From NCBI RefSeq assembly GCF_009870125.1, contig NC_046683.1, positions 40,377,869 to 40,441,868 of the forward strand: 64,000 nucleotides of DNA. The letters run 5' to 3'. Shown here in pieces: positions 45,946 through 58,752 of this stretch. The first letter of the stretch is position 1. Each line of letters starts with the position of its first letter. This DNA is from Drosophila pseudoobscura (taxonomy: Eukaryota > Arthropoda > Insecta > Diptera > Drosophilidae). The notes beneath the pieces were generated by a model. It was not told the DNA's origin. It made no database searches and saw nothing but the letters and a program-made list of their open reading frames with translations. Position numbers and translations under genes: made by a program.

Positions 45946-46041
45946 TATATAACATTGAAAATTAAATTAATAATTGACAAAAATACCATTTAGCACTAAA
46001 AAACACCATATGTGAGCGCGGCGAAAACCAGTATTTCTACA

Positions 46042-46275
46042 GTATGACCCTCAGAACAGCACCGAAACATACCACCTCATTTTCAAAATATACCGTAAAT
46101 ATACTGCCAAATTCAAGTTATATTATATATATTCCTCGTTTTTAATCTTCCGTGGAGTACTCTCAGCTATATAGAATATTTAGCCATGCCTACATAGTTT
46201 TATCCGATTAATGAATCTATTTTCTACTTAACTGGCTTATTTTAACTACTTGCTTTTATTGCATTTTGCGTAAAA
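46042..46275. repeat. AATATACC-type dispersed repeat, copy C
   Basis: Tandem relative of copy B, offset by about 325 bp: GACCCTCAGAACAGCACCG, ATATACCGTAAATATACTGC, CAAATTCAAGTTATATTATA, TATTCCTCGTTTTTAATCTT and AGCTATATAGAATATTTAGC appear in the same order. It is more diverged than B is from A at the left end. Confidence 0.7.
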
Positions 46276-46889
46276 AGAGGTTTTAGCAAAAAAGGTCAAA
46301 CAAATGGGAAGTGATGGCACTTCTTCGATAGAAGTATCGATAGTTAAAGCATTTAAAAGCCAAAGTGTGTGTGTGTGTTAAAGGCTGGCTACTATGAAAC
46401 TGGGAGCCAAATTTTAATTTTTAAGATATCACCTCTGTGCGACTTTCTAAACGAAAAAATATTCAAAGAAACAGCGTGTGCCTGCTATGGGAGTATCATC
46501 TGCATTTTCCCACCAAGGCTTCACGTTTAAGTTTCGATCTCGGCTGAGGAAATAAATTGAGAATTATCCAAAATCGGTCTCAGATCTTAGCCGAAGTTTT
46601 GGACCCCAGAATTGCGTGTTATGTAACCCAACAGCTTTTGACATTCAGTATTTCCGCCACAAAATTGCGTATCGGACGCTGCCGCATGGCATCCCCCGTC
46701 CCAAGTGCCTCGGAGTCTTTCCCGCTCGTGAGGGGAAGTGAAGAAAACCCCATAATTTAAAATTTGGTATCTTTTAAATTAGATTTCTCATTGCGGGAAG
46801 CAGCAGACACACAACAGAAAATCGCATTTTGGGAAACATGCACGCAACAGGCAATTTTCTAAAACTCGGCCCCACAAAAAGCCGAAAAC
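46276..46889. other. Intergenic between the sta upstream repeats and the Nmdar2 3' end
   Basis: Contains a DRE palindrome (TATCGATA, 46335-46342) and a short GT run near 46365. No gene recognised; the largest ORF (67 codons) has no support. Confidence 0.5.
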
Positions 46890-49800
46890 TCGTAAGGTAT
46901 ACACATTTATTGCAAGTTGGTTTGTTTATATTTTAATTTACGTGTATGTTTCCTCGCCTTCGGTAACTACCACAACAATGTTTGCATATTCCACACATTC
47001 AGCTGGCTTGCAATGAAAATTTGCTTAGTTTATGTACGTGAATATTTGTTCGTTCACTTCTGGCTTGGTTAAAAAATTGTGTGTGTGTGTGTTTTTTTAG
47101 TAACTTGAAATGCGATCTCTTCGCTTATTTCCTTTATTTTGTCATTTAGATTTAGATTTATATCTCTTTCCTTCGTTATTCGTTATGCTTGAAGAGATAC
47201 CTGACGTTTAAAAATTTATTTCGATTTCCATTTTTTTTTATGTTTAACATCTAACAAAATGCACTCGTTTTTTGGGTGTTCTTATGTATGGGTGTGGGTG
47301 AGCATGACTGGGAGTGTTGTATTGTGGGTGTATTCTGGCTTCGGCCGTACCATTATTCTTTATCTTTATCGTAACTTAACAACATTAATAATAATAAAAA
47401 AACATCGTTTGTATACATAAACCGTTTTGTTTTTGTTTGTTTGTTTTTTTTTTTTTGTTGGTTTAGTATAATTTTTCGTGACTTTTAGCTTATTTTTCGG
47501 GTTTAGTTTTAAATTACTAACTACTTATACAATGTAATGTTAACTTGTTTTACTTGTTTTAATTTGTCCGTAAAGGTTTGTTTTCTCTTCCCTCTCGTGC
47601 TTCTCCTTTCTGCAGCCTTCTGCCACCTCAGCTGCCGTTTGTTTGTTGGCTTTTTTAACACTAAATTGTTGTTGGCCGCATTATTTTTCATCGGTTTTGT
47701 TCTTGTTGTTTTGTTGTTGTTTTGTTTTACTTTTTGTTATTACTCGTATAATAAATCTGAACAATTTGTCTTAAAAAATATATACATATACGTAATAATT
47801 AACATTTCGCTATGTTCTCCCCTCCTCCGATCCATACAATCCATCCGTAACGTGTGTATAAAATATTTTCACTACAAAAAATCACTCTTTTGCAAATAAA
47901 ACTCAATAAGTTTCCCTCTCTCTCTCTCTCTATCTATCTCTTTCTCTTTCTGGTTTTTGGCTGTTAACATTGTTTGCTTTTGCTTTTTTGCTGTTTGCTG
48001 TTTGTCCGTTTCGTCCAGTTCGTTTGTCGAGTCTCTTGTGTTGTTGCTGTTTCGTTCTCTCCTCTTATCGTTTTAAACGGAAAGTGGGGGAATGGAACCA
48101 ATAACGCAAGTACATATGTATATTTAACAGAATATTAATAGTACCGTTCAACTACTTATTCGTTTGCCGTTGCCTAACGACCAATAATTGAACAGAGATG
48201 GCATCAAACAAGGAGTCTCAAAGAAGCACACGCATACATGCATATATGTATGTACATATGTATGAATACACATTCATGCATATACGCGCGTTATTTGTTA
48301 TTTGTATTTAAAGTTGTTTTCATCAGATGGTAATTAGTGGGAAGGGGTTTGTGTGTGTCTGTGTGTCTGTGCTGTGTGAGGCATGGGAAGGGGGGAAGGA
48401 TATTCACACCGACTTATAACTGTATCATTTAATTTTGCTCGTTAAGTAGACAACCGTACATACATACATATACTCTTTTTTATGTTTTTCTTTTCTCATT
48501 TGTTTTTTTACTTTTTTGTTTTGTTTTTTTTTTTCGGTTAGGAATATACTCCTCGCTAAACACTTAGAAGACACATACATATAAACGAATATCAACACAA
48601 AACAGACAGTTATCTCGTTACTTCTTTGGAAGTTCTCATTATTTAGCTCTCGTTTAGTTCTGTGAGTGGCGTGTATATTTATCGACTTGATTAGTTAATC
48701 CATTTAATCGTTTAACTTTTTGTACACATTTAATTCGATTTTCGAGTTTTTACTTTAGTTTGGATTTAAGCACGTTTAGTCCATCCACAAGAATAATTTA
48801 TAAATATTTTGCATCTCTTTCTTATTCAAGTGTGTGTGTGTGTGATGGGTGGGTGGGGGGTGGGGGAGTGGGTGTGTGTTTGCGTGTGTGCATGAGTAAG
48901 AGAGTGTGTGTGCTCGAAAACGTGTCAGTGAGCGGCCTGGAACAAGATACTATATGTACATATGTATGTATGTATATGTCGGAATGCAAGCCACTACCGC
49001 TCTGGGACTGCCTTACATTCTGTTTAATATACGTCATATGTACATACATACTTACATACGTACGAGTACTTTTTTTCCAAAGAGCACTCACAACACAACA
49101 TGAATGCCTCACCCTGTATACAGACATAATCACACCTGGGTGGTGGCATTAACTTTCGACCACACACCACACACAAGAGTTGAATTATAAAGCAGAATTT
49201 CGCATTTAGTTTAGCTTTAAGCGCGGTACAAGGGGGTTAGACAGGGGGCGGGGTCCTCTTAGACGAGCAAGCGAAATGAAAGTTCTAGCGAAGCGGAAGG
49301 GCAAGCAACTTAAGGGGAAGCGCCTAGTCCGTGTTTCGTGATTCGTTATTATCTCCTAGTGAGACTCGAACCTCTTTTACATTTTATTTTATTTGTATTC
49401 TCCTTCTCTTTGTGGCAGCGGCACCTAAGCAAAATCAGTAAAAATATATATGTATGTATGTATATATTTAACTATACATATGTATGTTTTTATGGTATAT
49501 TGGTTGGATTTCTTCCTGTGTATATGCAAATGCATATGTATATATGTATATGTATATGTCTATGTACGTGTACATGCAATAACATTTATATCGTCGTAAT
49601 AATAGCAAGGTAAATATACATATAAATATTTTGAGGTGTATATAGTATTATGCTGGGGCTGCACCTGGGGCTGTACCGCCCATCTCTTCTGTATGCATAC
49701 CTACATACATATGTATATATATAGACATAATTAGCTATACGCCTAGTTGAGTATAAATATTAATTATAAAAAAAAAAAATTAATAAAACCAACAACCGAA

Positions 49801-50566
49801 AACAACAATCACAAACAATTAAACGAATTACATAGAAAATTTCTTCACGTGTAGGTCACATCTGACTCTCGCTCATTGCTCTCTCTACTCTCTGCCTGCT
49901 CTCTTTCTCTCATTGTTAACATTTCACAAGTTCAATCGCCCAAAAAGTAACGGCTGACTTCGCCCTTTCTTCGTTTCTCTTCGTTTCGTTTCTCTTCTTT
50001 TCTGTTCTCTGCGCTTTCTATTTTCTTCTCTTCTTGTTCTCTTTCCTGGAGCGCCGCTCTCTCTTTATTAAAACTTATTTGTATGAAGTGCTGCTGCTTT
50101 AACTGTTAGTTTAATGTTTAGTTAGTTTTTGGCTTTACTTTTTACAATCTTTGAATTTTTGGCTTGGCTTTTATTTTGTGCAACTTTGGCTTGTGTGAGG
50201 CGCTTCGGGTTTTCTTTTTCTTTTTCGTTCAATTTCTTTCTCTTTCTCTTTCTCGTGCTCATTTTATTTGGTTATTCCTCCGATATTCTTTAACTTTTAA
50301 AAAGCTTTCAGTTTACATATTATTTGAAACATTGATTTTGATTAGGCAGGGGCACCCGCCCTCCAAGCGCCGGTTGGCCGGGGGCGCTGTGAGGCGAATG
50401 TTCTCGAGTAACTGTAAAAAAACTTGTGGCTACGTATGGTGTGTTTGTGTGCGTGCTTATTGGAACGCATTGGAAAACGCACTCTGGAAACAGGTCTAGC
50501 TGCAGTCCCCCAGTGCAGCCTTAATTCCAGCTGCGATCTGTCCGCCTCTCCACTGGCTGGAACGCT
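46890..50566 (-). other. Nmdar2: Inferred long 3' UTR of Nmdar2
   Basis: About 3.7 kb downstream of the Nmdar2 stop with strong T bias on the plus strand, so A-rich in the transcript, like the futsch UTR. The bias ends near 46900, where the minus strand has AATAAA (46906-46911) followed by a TTTTTGTGGGG-like GU-rich element, a good cleavage site. Many AATAAA signals occur earlier, so shorter forms are likely. TATG/ACATA microsatellite tracts are scattered through it (48229-48290, 48957-48978, 49446-49570). Confidence 0.55.
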
Positions 50567-53500
50567 TCAGAGCACCGTCTCCATCTCGGCGATCTCCGTC
50601 TTGTACGACCTTCGGGATCCATGGCAAATGGGACACACGAGAAAGTTAGTGGGGTATTCGGGGTGATGCTAATGGATAATGGTTAATACGAAGCATGCAT
50701 GCTAAATAGAAATGGTGCACTTAAAGGGCTGGGGAGGGAGGTGTCGGTGGTGCAGGACATGCGTTCCTGGACAGGCAGGACTATGCTAATTAGCCTGCCA
50801 ACCAATAAAAACAAAAAAATGTGACAAATAGTAATCAGACTCTCATTGTTATGGCCGTTTTTATGCTTCCCCCAGTTCCAGTCACAGTTCGACAAACAAT
50901 AGGGGAATGTGTGTCAAGGCAGACGCCTCTCTCCCTCTCTCCCTCTGTTTCTGCCATCCCTCTCCATGAGACAGGAGGGAGAGCACGATGGGGTTGTATG
51001 TACATACATATGTGTGTGTGTATGTATATATACAGATCGAAATGAAATGGAATGAGAATGGGTGTAGGAAGACCAGCAATAGGTGTACTTTGGGGACAGG
51101 GCCACATTGGAAGCCCAGGATCTAAAGCATCATCAATCAATCAGCGTCCAATTGGGGGCGGAGCTCTCAAGGGTTCGCATGTAAATAAATTAGTGCCAAA
51201 AAGTAAATGCGAAAAGCGAATCATCCAAATGGGGGTTTTTGCGAGGAATGGGACCATGGGTAACCGAAACCCCTAGAGCGCTAGAGATGGGCGGGTGACA
51301 CGATCAGCCCCATCCAAGGGCTGTCCAACTCTTTCCACCTCATCTCCATGGTAAAAAAAAGGGACCACATGTTGCCTGACTTTTTGGGTTGAACTTTTTG
51401 AAGTGTTTTCCATGTTTTCCCCGGCGAACGAGCCACTGACGGGACGAGATGAGATGAATGGGAAACTCATACCAGTACCCGTACCCGTACCCTTACTCGT
51501 ATTTTGTTTTAAAATTTGAGGCGAATTTTCCCTCGCTTTTCCGCGCGAACTTAATTTGCGCAATTTGCTGGAAAGTTGGTTCTCTCTGGCCTCCCTCCCC
51601 CTAAGAAGCGTAGGGACGGACAACGTAAAAGCCAAAAAGTCAAGGGGCCAAAAGTCAACTCGGGAAACCTGAGCTGAAAGCAGATTCCAGCAGCATCCAT
51701 AATGATGAGCATGCATGGGGTGCACCCAAGAAAGGTGCTTGCCAAGAGGCAGAGCCTGAGGAGGAGCCGTTGGGGGCAGCCTGAGATTCCTCGATACGAA
51801 TTGGTCGCATCTGGAATGGGATAGCACAGGCACAGGGGCCTCCTCCATCGACGCTTTGTTTGGCCAACAACAAAAGCCGACATAAATAACTTTCCATTCC
51901 ATTCGCAGCGGTGGATAAATCTTTGGCACGCCATAACGCACACACAACGGTGGGGCATGGGGCTTGGAGCTTGGGGCATGGGACACGGGACATGACGCAC
52001 AATGCACGACTGCCGCAACCGCAGAGAATGGCACATATTTATGTACGTACCTCCACTCCCTCTCCCACTCCAACTACCTCTTCCATCCGCATCCGGATCT
52101 TAACCAGACACGGACAAACACGGACATAAAGACTCGGACTCTTGGTTAGCAAAGCTCTCGGACTGTTTACATGCCTGTAATTAATGCAAATGCCGGACTG
52201 TACGGGTGCTGGTGCGGGTCCGTGCGTCCGTGTGAATCCTAAACATGCATGTACCACAGGACAATGCAAGCAGAACTGGCAACTGACACAAGCGGGGAGT
52301 CGGGGAAGTCAGGACGTCTCTACCAGCCAGGGCAGGACCGTCTGATCTTGGTACCGCATGGCCACCATGGAGACTGTCAGAGCTTCGTTTTCGAAATGCA
52401 TAACATCAGCTTCATTTTTTTGTAAATTACAAATACAAATTAATATAAATTTTGAGGAAATTTTTCAGTTAGCAGAATTGTTTATTTGCAAAATGCTTGC
52501 ATTGAACGCATATTCCGCGATCTATACATTCAAAACATATGTAAATAAAGAGATATATTGGCAGCCACAAATGTGGACGTCTACGGTTTAGACGGTTTAA
52601 ACGACTTCAAAAATATACGGCAATTGTTGCCAGTCGAATCGGATTGGCAATTGTTGCCAGTCGAATCGCATTGGCAATTGTTGCCAGAGAACGAAGCTGC
52701 AAATAATAGAAGATAGTTTTTGAACCCGACATTCTACGACTGAATGTTGGATCTCCGGTTATTTTACTTCGAAATTTGAGCCCTGCACGGCTGTGCGATG
52801 GCATGTGATTGGCGCTTAATTATTATCGAAGCCAGCATTTTGCATGGCAAATGCAGAGGCGAAAATATTTCCAATATTTCCAATAGTCCTGCCAATTGAA
52901 TTCAAACGTGTTAAATTTCCTATTGTATTAGCATTAAAAATGGAAAACCATAAGTCACAAGACCAAACGATTTCCTGTCCGCTCTCGGCTTGGATTTGGA
53001 AACAGCTCGATTTCACATGGACATTAATTGAAAAGAATTACAATTTTCATTAAGAGGACAGAGTTATACAAATCGACTTGTTCCTACCATCTTGAACTGC
53101 ATTTTTATCGAAGTAAATCGAGTGGTTTGGAATTACGGCAACAGTTCTAGCAGTTCTAGCGGCTTCCTGGCTTAAATGTTTTAAACTACAAAAACCTCTG
53201 GCCTATAGTGCTGCCAATAATTAAGTTAGCTTTCATCTGGCGATACACCTTGTTTAATGGCTGTCGGGAGGGATATGGACATGCCGGCCAGAATCCAAAA
53301 AGGGTAATTAACTTGTGTTTTATCTGTTGTTGCCAGGCAAATGCCATAGATACTCGTATCCTCTCGGGCGCCTGGCCCTGCCGGGGCCAGTAACTAAATA
53401 ATCACAATGTGTGGTTGAGGATAAAGCTGCTGTCCGATGCCCCGTGCTCGGTGCCCGGTGCTCGGTGCTCGGTGCCTGATGCCTGTGGCTGCCTTGGGCT

Positions 53501-56500
53501 GCGACCCATAAACACCCTAATTCCATTCAAAAGAACAGGGTAGGATGAGGGGTCTGAGCCGGGGTATAGAGGGCAAAAAGTAATATTCGCACTGCGGTTG
53601 GGGGCTGGCGGGCTATACGAGTATATGTCACCGGAAGTGGGTCGGGCGGGTGAAAGGTGCAACCCATACACGCCATACGAGTACGAGTGTGAGTACGAGT
53701 ACGAGTACGAGCACGAAGACGAGTACGAGTATGTGCATTGTGGCTGGGATTTTAGCCAGGAATGGACGAGTAAATGATTGACTCACTGACTGACACAGTG
53801 ACAGACTGACTGAATGACCGACCGAACGTTAGGTTGGGGGTACCAAATACATATACTTGTACGGGTTGTGGCCACCGGCCACCGGCCACTGGCCACTGAT
53901 GAGCTCCTGATTCTGATGGAGATGGAAATGTTGATGCAAATTCAGGCTGAACTGCCCTACCCAGGCCACTTCCCTGATCTGTTAATTGGGGGAATGACAG
54001 TGGACTAGAGCCAACGAAGGAAATGTGCAGTATGAAGGGTCGTAAAACGTTTCCACATCCTTCTCCAAAAGCCCAGCCGTACATTCAACCCCATTGTGAA
54101 TGATATGCAAATGGAAGGACCCACACACACACACACACACACACTCTTCTCACACACATGGACATACGTATAGAAAATAGAAGGAGAGAACTAACCAAAT
54201 GAATGACAACAGGAACTGTCGGAAATTGTGCTATAACTAAAGACTATAACCAGTGAGGTACTCTTGTTCCCGTTCTCGTTCTCGCTCCCGTCCCCAGGTC
54301 TGTGTGTTCGCCTGTTGGTCGACATCGAATCAGGAACCGAGATAAAGTAATTTAATAAAGTCATTTCCATATATTTATATTAGAAGCAGCAACCAGAGAA
54401 AAGCAGCCCCCGGGGTGTGGATGCGGAAGCGGATGCGGGTAGTGGGTGCTGGGTGCTGGATGCTGGACTGTGGGTTGGGAGCTGTGTGTAGCAGCTGCCA
54501 GACATCATTAGCGAAGTCCCATTCCCATTCCCAGTACTACAGAAAGAACAAAAACACCGGACTGGACCGGACAGGAATGTTATCTTAAGCAATTGCTTAA
54601 TTTAATTACGACAGCGAAGAGGAGGACTAACTGAAGGTGCAGATGCGTGCAGGATGGGATGGGGAAGGACCTAGAGGTCCAGTCCGCCTGGTAGTAAGGG
54701 GCGCATGCACAAAGAAAACTTACCACCTGTATAGATCTTGGGCGCTGGCAGCCAAACTAAGGTTTCCCAGCAGCGGCGGTCGCTCCTTCAGATGATGATG
54801 GTTCAGCAGATCCGATGACGAAGCCAGCCTGTAATCAGAAGCGAAAAAAGATAGATGGCAAAACAGATGAATAGATCTTGAATTCATGTGTATGGGAGAT
54901 GGGGTAATTGGGTAATCGGTGGAAAGGGATTGGGAGACTCACCTCAGCTGCGGCGCCTTGATGCCGTGCTTGTCCATAACCTTCTCCAGCTGGCGCACTC
55001 GCAGCCGTGACATGTCCAGCTCGTGCTTGACCTTCCACAAGTGCGTGTCGCAGATGGGATCATTGCAGCGATGCTTTTTGAGGATCTCGGTGGCCTCGAA
55101 GACGGCGCCGCGAAAGGTCAGCGACTTGCCCATGGAGAGCGAGATGAGGGCACAGCAGTGGCCCCCATCCTTCTTGGCTAGCCGCGTTCGTATGTACTTG
55201 AAGTAGACATGCTCGAGCAGCAGGAGCAGCGCGGCCAGCAGAATGCCGGCCATCAGAAGCAGGAAAGCGGACAAGAACTGCTCCAGGGCCAGCGGATCCG
55301 AGGACTTATGCTCCTGCTTGCCCGGTCTACACGTGCCCGTCATCCAGTAGCGTCTCAGCCGCTCCAGGTCCCCGTTTGCCCGGAACTCGAGCAGTCGCTT
55401 GTTAAACATCTGCACGTACTTGGAGTTGCGGCTAAATGCCAGGCCGTACCCTACGGACATGGGATAGAAATCAAGATGGAGAGAGGGATGCACAAAGGAA
55501 TGCCTGACGCCTTGATGTCCTGATGCTTACCCGTCATGGCATACCAGCTGCCGACGGTCATCAGGCGGCAGTCCTCGTCCTGGGCCACCAGATAGTCGAG
55601 CACCGTCCCATCATAGATGAAAGAGTCCAGGTTGCCATTGAGCACGGCAGCCACGCCATCGGCCACGCTCGTTTTATTATAGCTAATAGCAAGCGGAAGA
55701 GTTGAGAGTTGATTGAGATCTAGGATTGGCAGCTGGGACTCACTTCTTCATGTAGAGATGCATATTCCCAAAATACTTGTGGATGGTCGAGTCCGTGTGG
55801 CTGTAGGGTATCGTGCCGAACTTGAACGAGGGCTTGTGCGAGGTCGGATGCACCAGGCGGCTGTCGTTGAGGCCGCTAAACTCGTGGAACTCTTCCCTGG
55901 AGAGCCAGATCAGGGGAAAGATCAGTGATCTCGATCGTTGGAGGAGCAGTGGAGTCGTAGAATCGAAGTGTCTTACCTGGTTATCATGAAGGCTGCAAGG
56001 TTGGCAGTGTATATGGCAAGAAAGACCACAGCGAAAAGGGCCCACACGTTGGTCATGAAGCGAGAGGTGAAGCCGCGCGGTGAGTCCACATGGACAGCCG
56101 CTTGGAAGAGTACGGCCCAGACGAGCCAGTATGTGCGGAACAGGGAGAAGCGGTAAGGGGTTACGTTGGTGTTCTGCAGATAGAGCTTCATGTCGTAGCC
56201 GCTGGGCGAGAGCCACTCGAACAGGAAGATCATGAAGGTGGCTGCCTGGATGGCCACGATACCCACCTGATCACACAGAAGCCAGAGTATGAGGGAAAAG
56301 GGAAAAAGGAAAAAGAAACGACTTACCGGACTGTGACTGGGAGATGGAGATTGAGAGAGATCTGAAACTTACCAGCATCCACGAGGCCGTATCGAAGGGC
56401 TCAAGGAAGGCCGTGGGCGATATAATGCCCGTCCGCTTGGCCACCACAATGGCGATGCCCGTCTCCATGAACGGCTCACTGAAGTCAACAACCGCCTCAC

Positions 56501-58752
56501 GTTCCGTGTTGATCATGAGCGAGGTGAGGACCATGTCCGTCTTGCGGTTGACCAGATCGGCGATCAGCCCGTTCCATTTTCCATTCTCAAGTGTACCCCA
56601 TTTACCATCTTCGACCCGCACCAGCTCGTAGGTGAAGCCCAGCTCTTCCGCAAATTTCTCGAGCAGATCGATGCAGAAGCCGCTGCAGCATTGGTAAAAG
56701 GACTCGTTGCGGTGTGCCTGGCCCACGTCGATATCGGCGGCCATCTCGTGGTCTGCCGCCACACGGCAGAGCACACCGCGGTCCATCAGGCACTTGCCAC
56801 TCACTGGATCCGCGGGCGACAGATTGATATAGGGTGCCTCTTCGAGGAATGTTATCTTTAAATGGAACTTCTCGGGCACGCCTTGGGGCGGTGCGTGCGA
56901 GTTACCTGGCCACGCGATGTCGCGTATGTCCAGCTTCTGTGTCTCCCACGACTTCCACACTCCAATCTGCGCGCCATTCCATAATCCATAATTCCAATAT
57001 CCATGCCGAGTGGAGTGCCGAGGAGTCGAGCGTGGAGTGGTGGATGTGGAGGTTGAGGTTCAGGTTGAGGTGGCATGGCAGGATCAGCATGTGTACAAAG
57101 CGGTGCAAATAGGTGATCGAAGATCGAATTGATCAGGTAATCAGGTAATCAGGTAATCAGGTGTTCAGGTGGCGTTGGGGAATCGGAGTGGAGTGGAGCA
57201 AGTGATCAAGTAAGGAGAGTGAGTCAAAAGGTGAAAGTAAAAAGTGAGAGCAAAGCATGCGAAGAAAGCGCCACTTACCTCCTCCCAAACGAGATTCTTA
57301 TTATTGGCACTGGGCCGCAGATTCATGATCTTCAGCTCGGCAGACTTCAAGTCCCCATCCGCCGTGAACTCAATGTTCGGCTTATTCAGATCCCCCTCAA
57401 TGGAGACGTTGCGCAAGTACTTAAAGAAGCTATGGAAGATATGGCGATAAGTCCCGTGAAATAAGGAACCTAGTGGATGCGACTCCTTCCAACTCTCAGA
57501 CATCCTGTGTCTTTAGCATTCATTCTGACAGACGGACATTCCTACTAGGGCTGTTAAACGCAGGGACCGAACAAATCATCCACTTTGAATAGCCGCACAA
57601 TATATAAATGTTTGCACGATACAAAAATTAGGTTGTAGACCGGGATGAGTAGATCTACTTAGAATTCGCAATAAGCCCCCAATAATCTTTTTAAAATTCA
57701 ATCCGCGGGCTGGTGACTTCGTGTACTTTTATAATTTTCAGTCGTCATTTGAGTGCCGATATCAAAAACAAATAATCGGGGGCAAAGAGAATTGTGTGAC
57801 CTTTCGTATGATGAATTTTTAAACAAGATGTTGAGCTTGTATTACCATTTTCAAGTATGAGGGAGATATCCTCCAAATATCGTCCAGCTCATTATTTTTT
57901 TCTCGTGCAAAGTACGTACAAAACGTTAGAATACTAATTGTTTAACAGCCCTAACTGATAGATATTTTGTGATTCCTTACATTTCGCCATTATCCCAGCG
58001 GCCGCGTCCCTCGTCCTCACAGGACAGGGACTGTGTGGTGAGGCGACGATCCCGATTGGCCGGATCCGTGAGATAGGCCTCGACCCCATAGCTATAGATC
58101 TTGATGGCATTGGAGATCTCGTTCATTAGGGCCGCACTGGAGGTGTCAAAGTGAACGCCCAGCATGCCAACCGGAAACTGGGAGTGGGCATCCTTCTTTT
58201 CGATCACTGACTGGCTAACAACCCACACGTAATTCTCGCCGGTGAGCTTCATCTCCTCGGCGGCACGCAGGATGGTGATGGCCTCCGTCTGTGTGGCATA
58301 GAGGAGCATTACGCGTGCCTCGCTGTTGACCAGCTCCATGAGATCACTGGTCCGCGTGACCACAATCGAATTGAGGATCGTGAATTTGAAGTGGTCCTGC
58401 ATCTCGGCCACACGCTCGCGCACCGCCTGTACAAAGTCATCGTGGCCGGCTATTTGTGAGGTGACCACTGAGAACTGATGCCACTTGTAGCGCTCCAGGA
58501 TGCTCAGCATGGCTGCGCTCTGGTGCTCGATGCTCGGTGCCAGCTGCAGCTGCAGTGTCGACTGCGAGGCCCGGCGCTCCAGGCCCGAATTATCCGCGTT
58601 CCATGAGATCACCGGTATCCCCAGATATCCAGCCAGCTGCAGAAAGTACTGGGCCGAGGCGGTGCTGTGGCCGAACTGCTCGTTGTTCATCATGTACAGG
58701 ATGGCTGAGACGTTCACCCGAAGGAATTCCTTGCACAGGGTGCTCAGAATAG
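50567..58752 (-). CDS. Nmdar2: NMDA receptor subunit 2, 5' exon(s) outside or not found
   Basis: Glutamate-binding subunit of NMDA receptors at fly synapses. Exons: 58752..57981, 57429..57279, 56966..56373, 56266..55977, 55896..55744, 55683..55531, 55450..54943, 54828..54724 and 50609..50567. Phases match at every junction. Amino-terminal domain: exons 1-2 (start missing; first exon enters phase 1). S1 glutamate lobe: [19 protein letters not shown]1, the M2 loop ([19 protein letters not shown]) and M3 ([12 protein letters not shown]) are in exon 4. S2 ([11 protein letters not shown]) keeps the agonist-binding Asp. M4: [20 protein letters not shown]. The last exon of 43 nt encodes [13 protein letters not shown], a class I PDZ ligand. 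Two donors at 54724 (CAG|GTGGTA or GTG|GTAAGT) both keep phase, adding R or RW. Retaining the intron after 54943 ends the protein at KAPQLR. Confidence 0.94.
52619..52687. repeat. 27-bp tandem repeat with a palindromic core
   Basis: Two and a half units with starts at 52619, 52646 and 52673. Each contains TGGCAATTGTTGCCA, or GGCAATTGTTGCC in the first unit: two six-base arms (TGGCAA/TTGCCA) around a 3-nt centre. The spacer TCGAATCG follows. Units are nearly identical. Confidence 0.9.
53676..53731. repeat. GAGTAC hexamer repeat
   Basis: Imperfect run of GAGTAC/GAGTGT units in the last Nmdar2 intron. A GGTGCTCGGTGCC-type repeat lies about 230 bp to the left (53444-53480). Confidence 0.85.
54121..54144. 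repeat. CA microsatellite
   Basis: Perfect (CA) run of about eleven units in the last Nmdar2 intron. Confidence 0.9.
57132..57170. repeat. 8-bp tandem repeat in an Nmdar2 intron
   Basis: Four ATCAGGTA-type units plus one diverged unit (TTCAGGTG), in the intron between the second and third listed exons. On the transcribed strand it reads TACCTGAT. Confidence 0.9.

Larger units (their letters stand above)
50610..54723 (-). other. Nmdar2: Nmdar2 last intron (4.1 kb)
   Basis: Large intron before the 43-nt terminal exon. It holds simple repeats listed separately. ORFs on the minus strand around 51.3-52.1 kb are low-complexity and overlap in several frames, so I do not call a gene. The branch-point-like ACTAAC at about 50643-50648 (minus strand) has no AG before the acceptor at 50610-50611. 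Confidence 0.7.

Noticed and set aside
48760-49152. Short ORFs with repeated CMYVYV-like residues
   Set aside because: They translate TATG/GTGT microsatellites in the inferred Nmdar2 3' UTR.
51273-52073. 266-codon minus-strand ORF in the Nmdar2 intron
   Set aside because: Overlapping ORFs in three frames, Pro/His/Cys-rich translation and repeats indicate low-complexity DNA. No domain or splice context.
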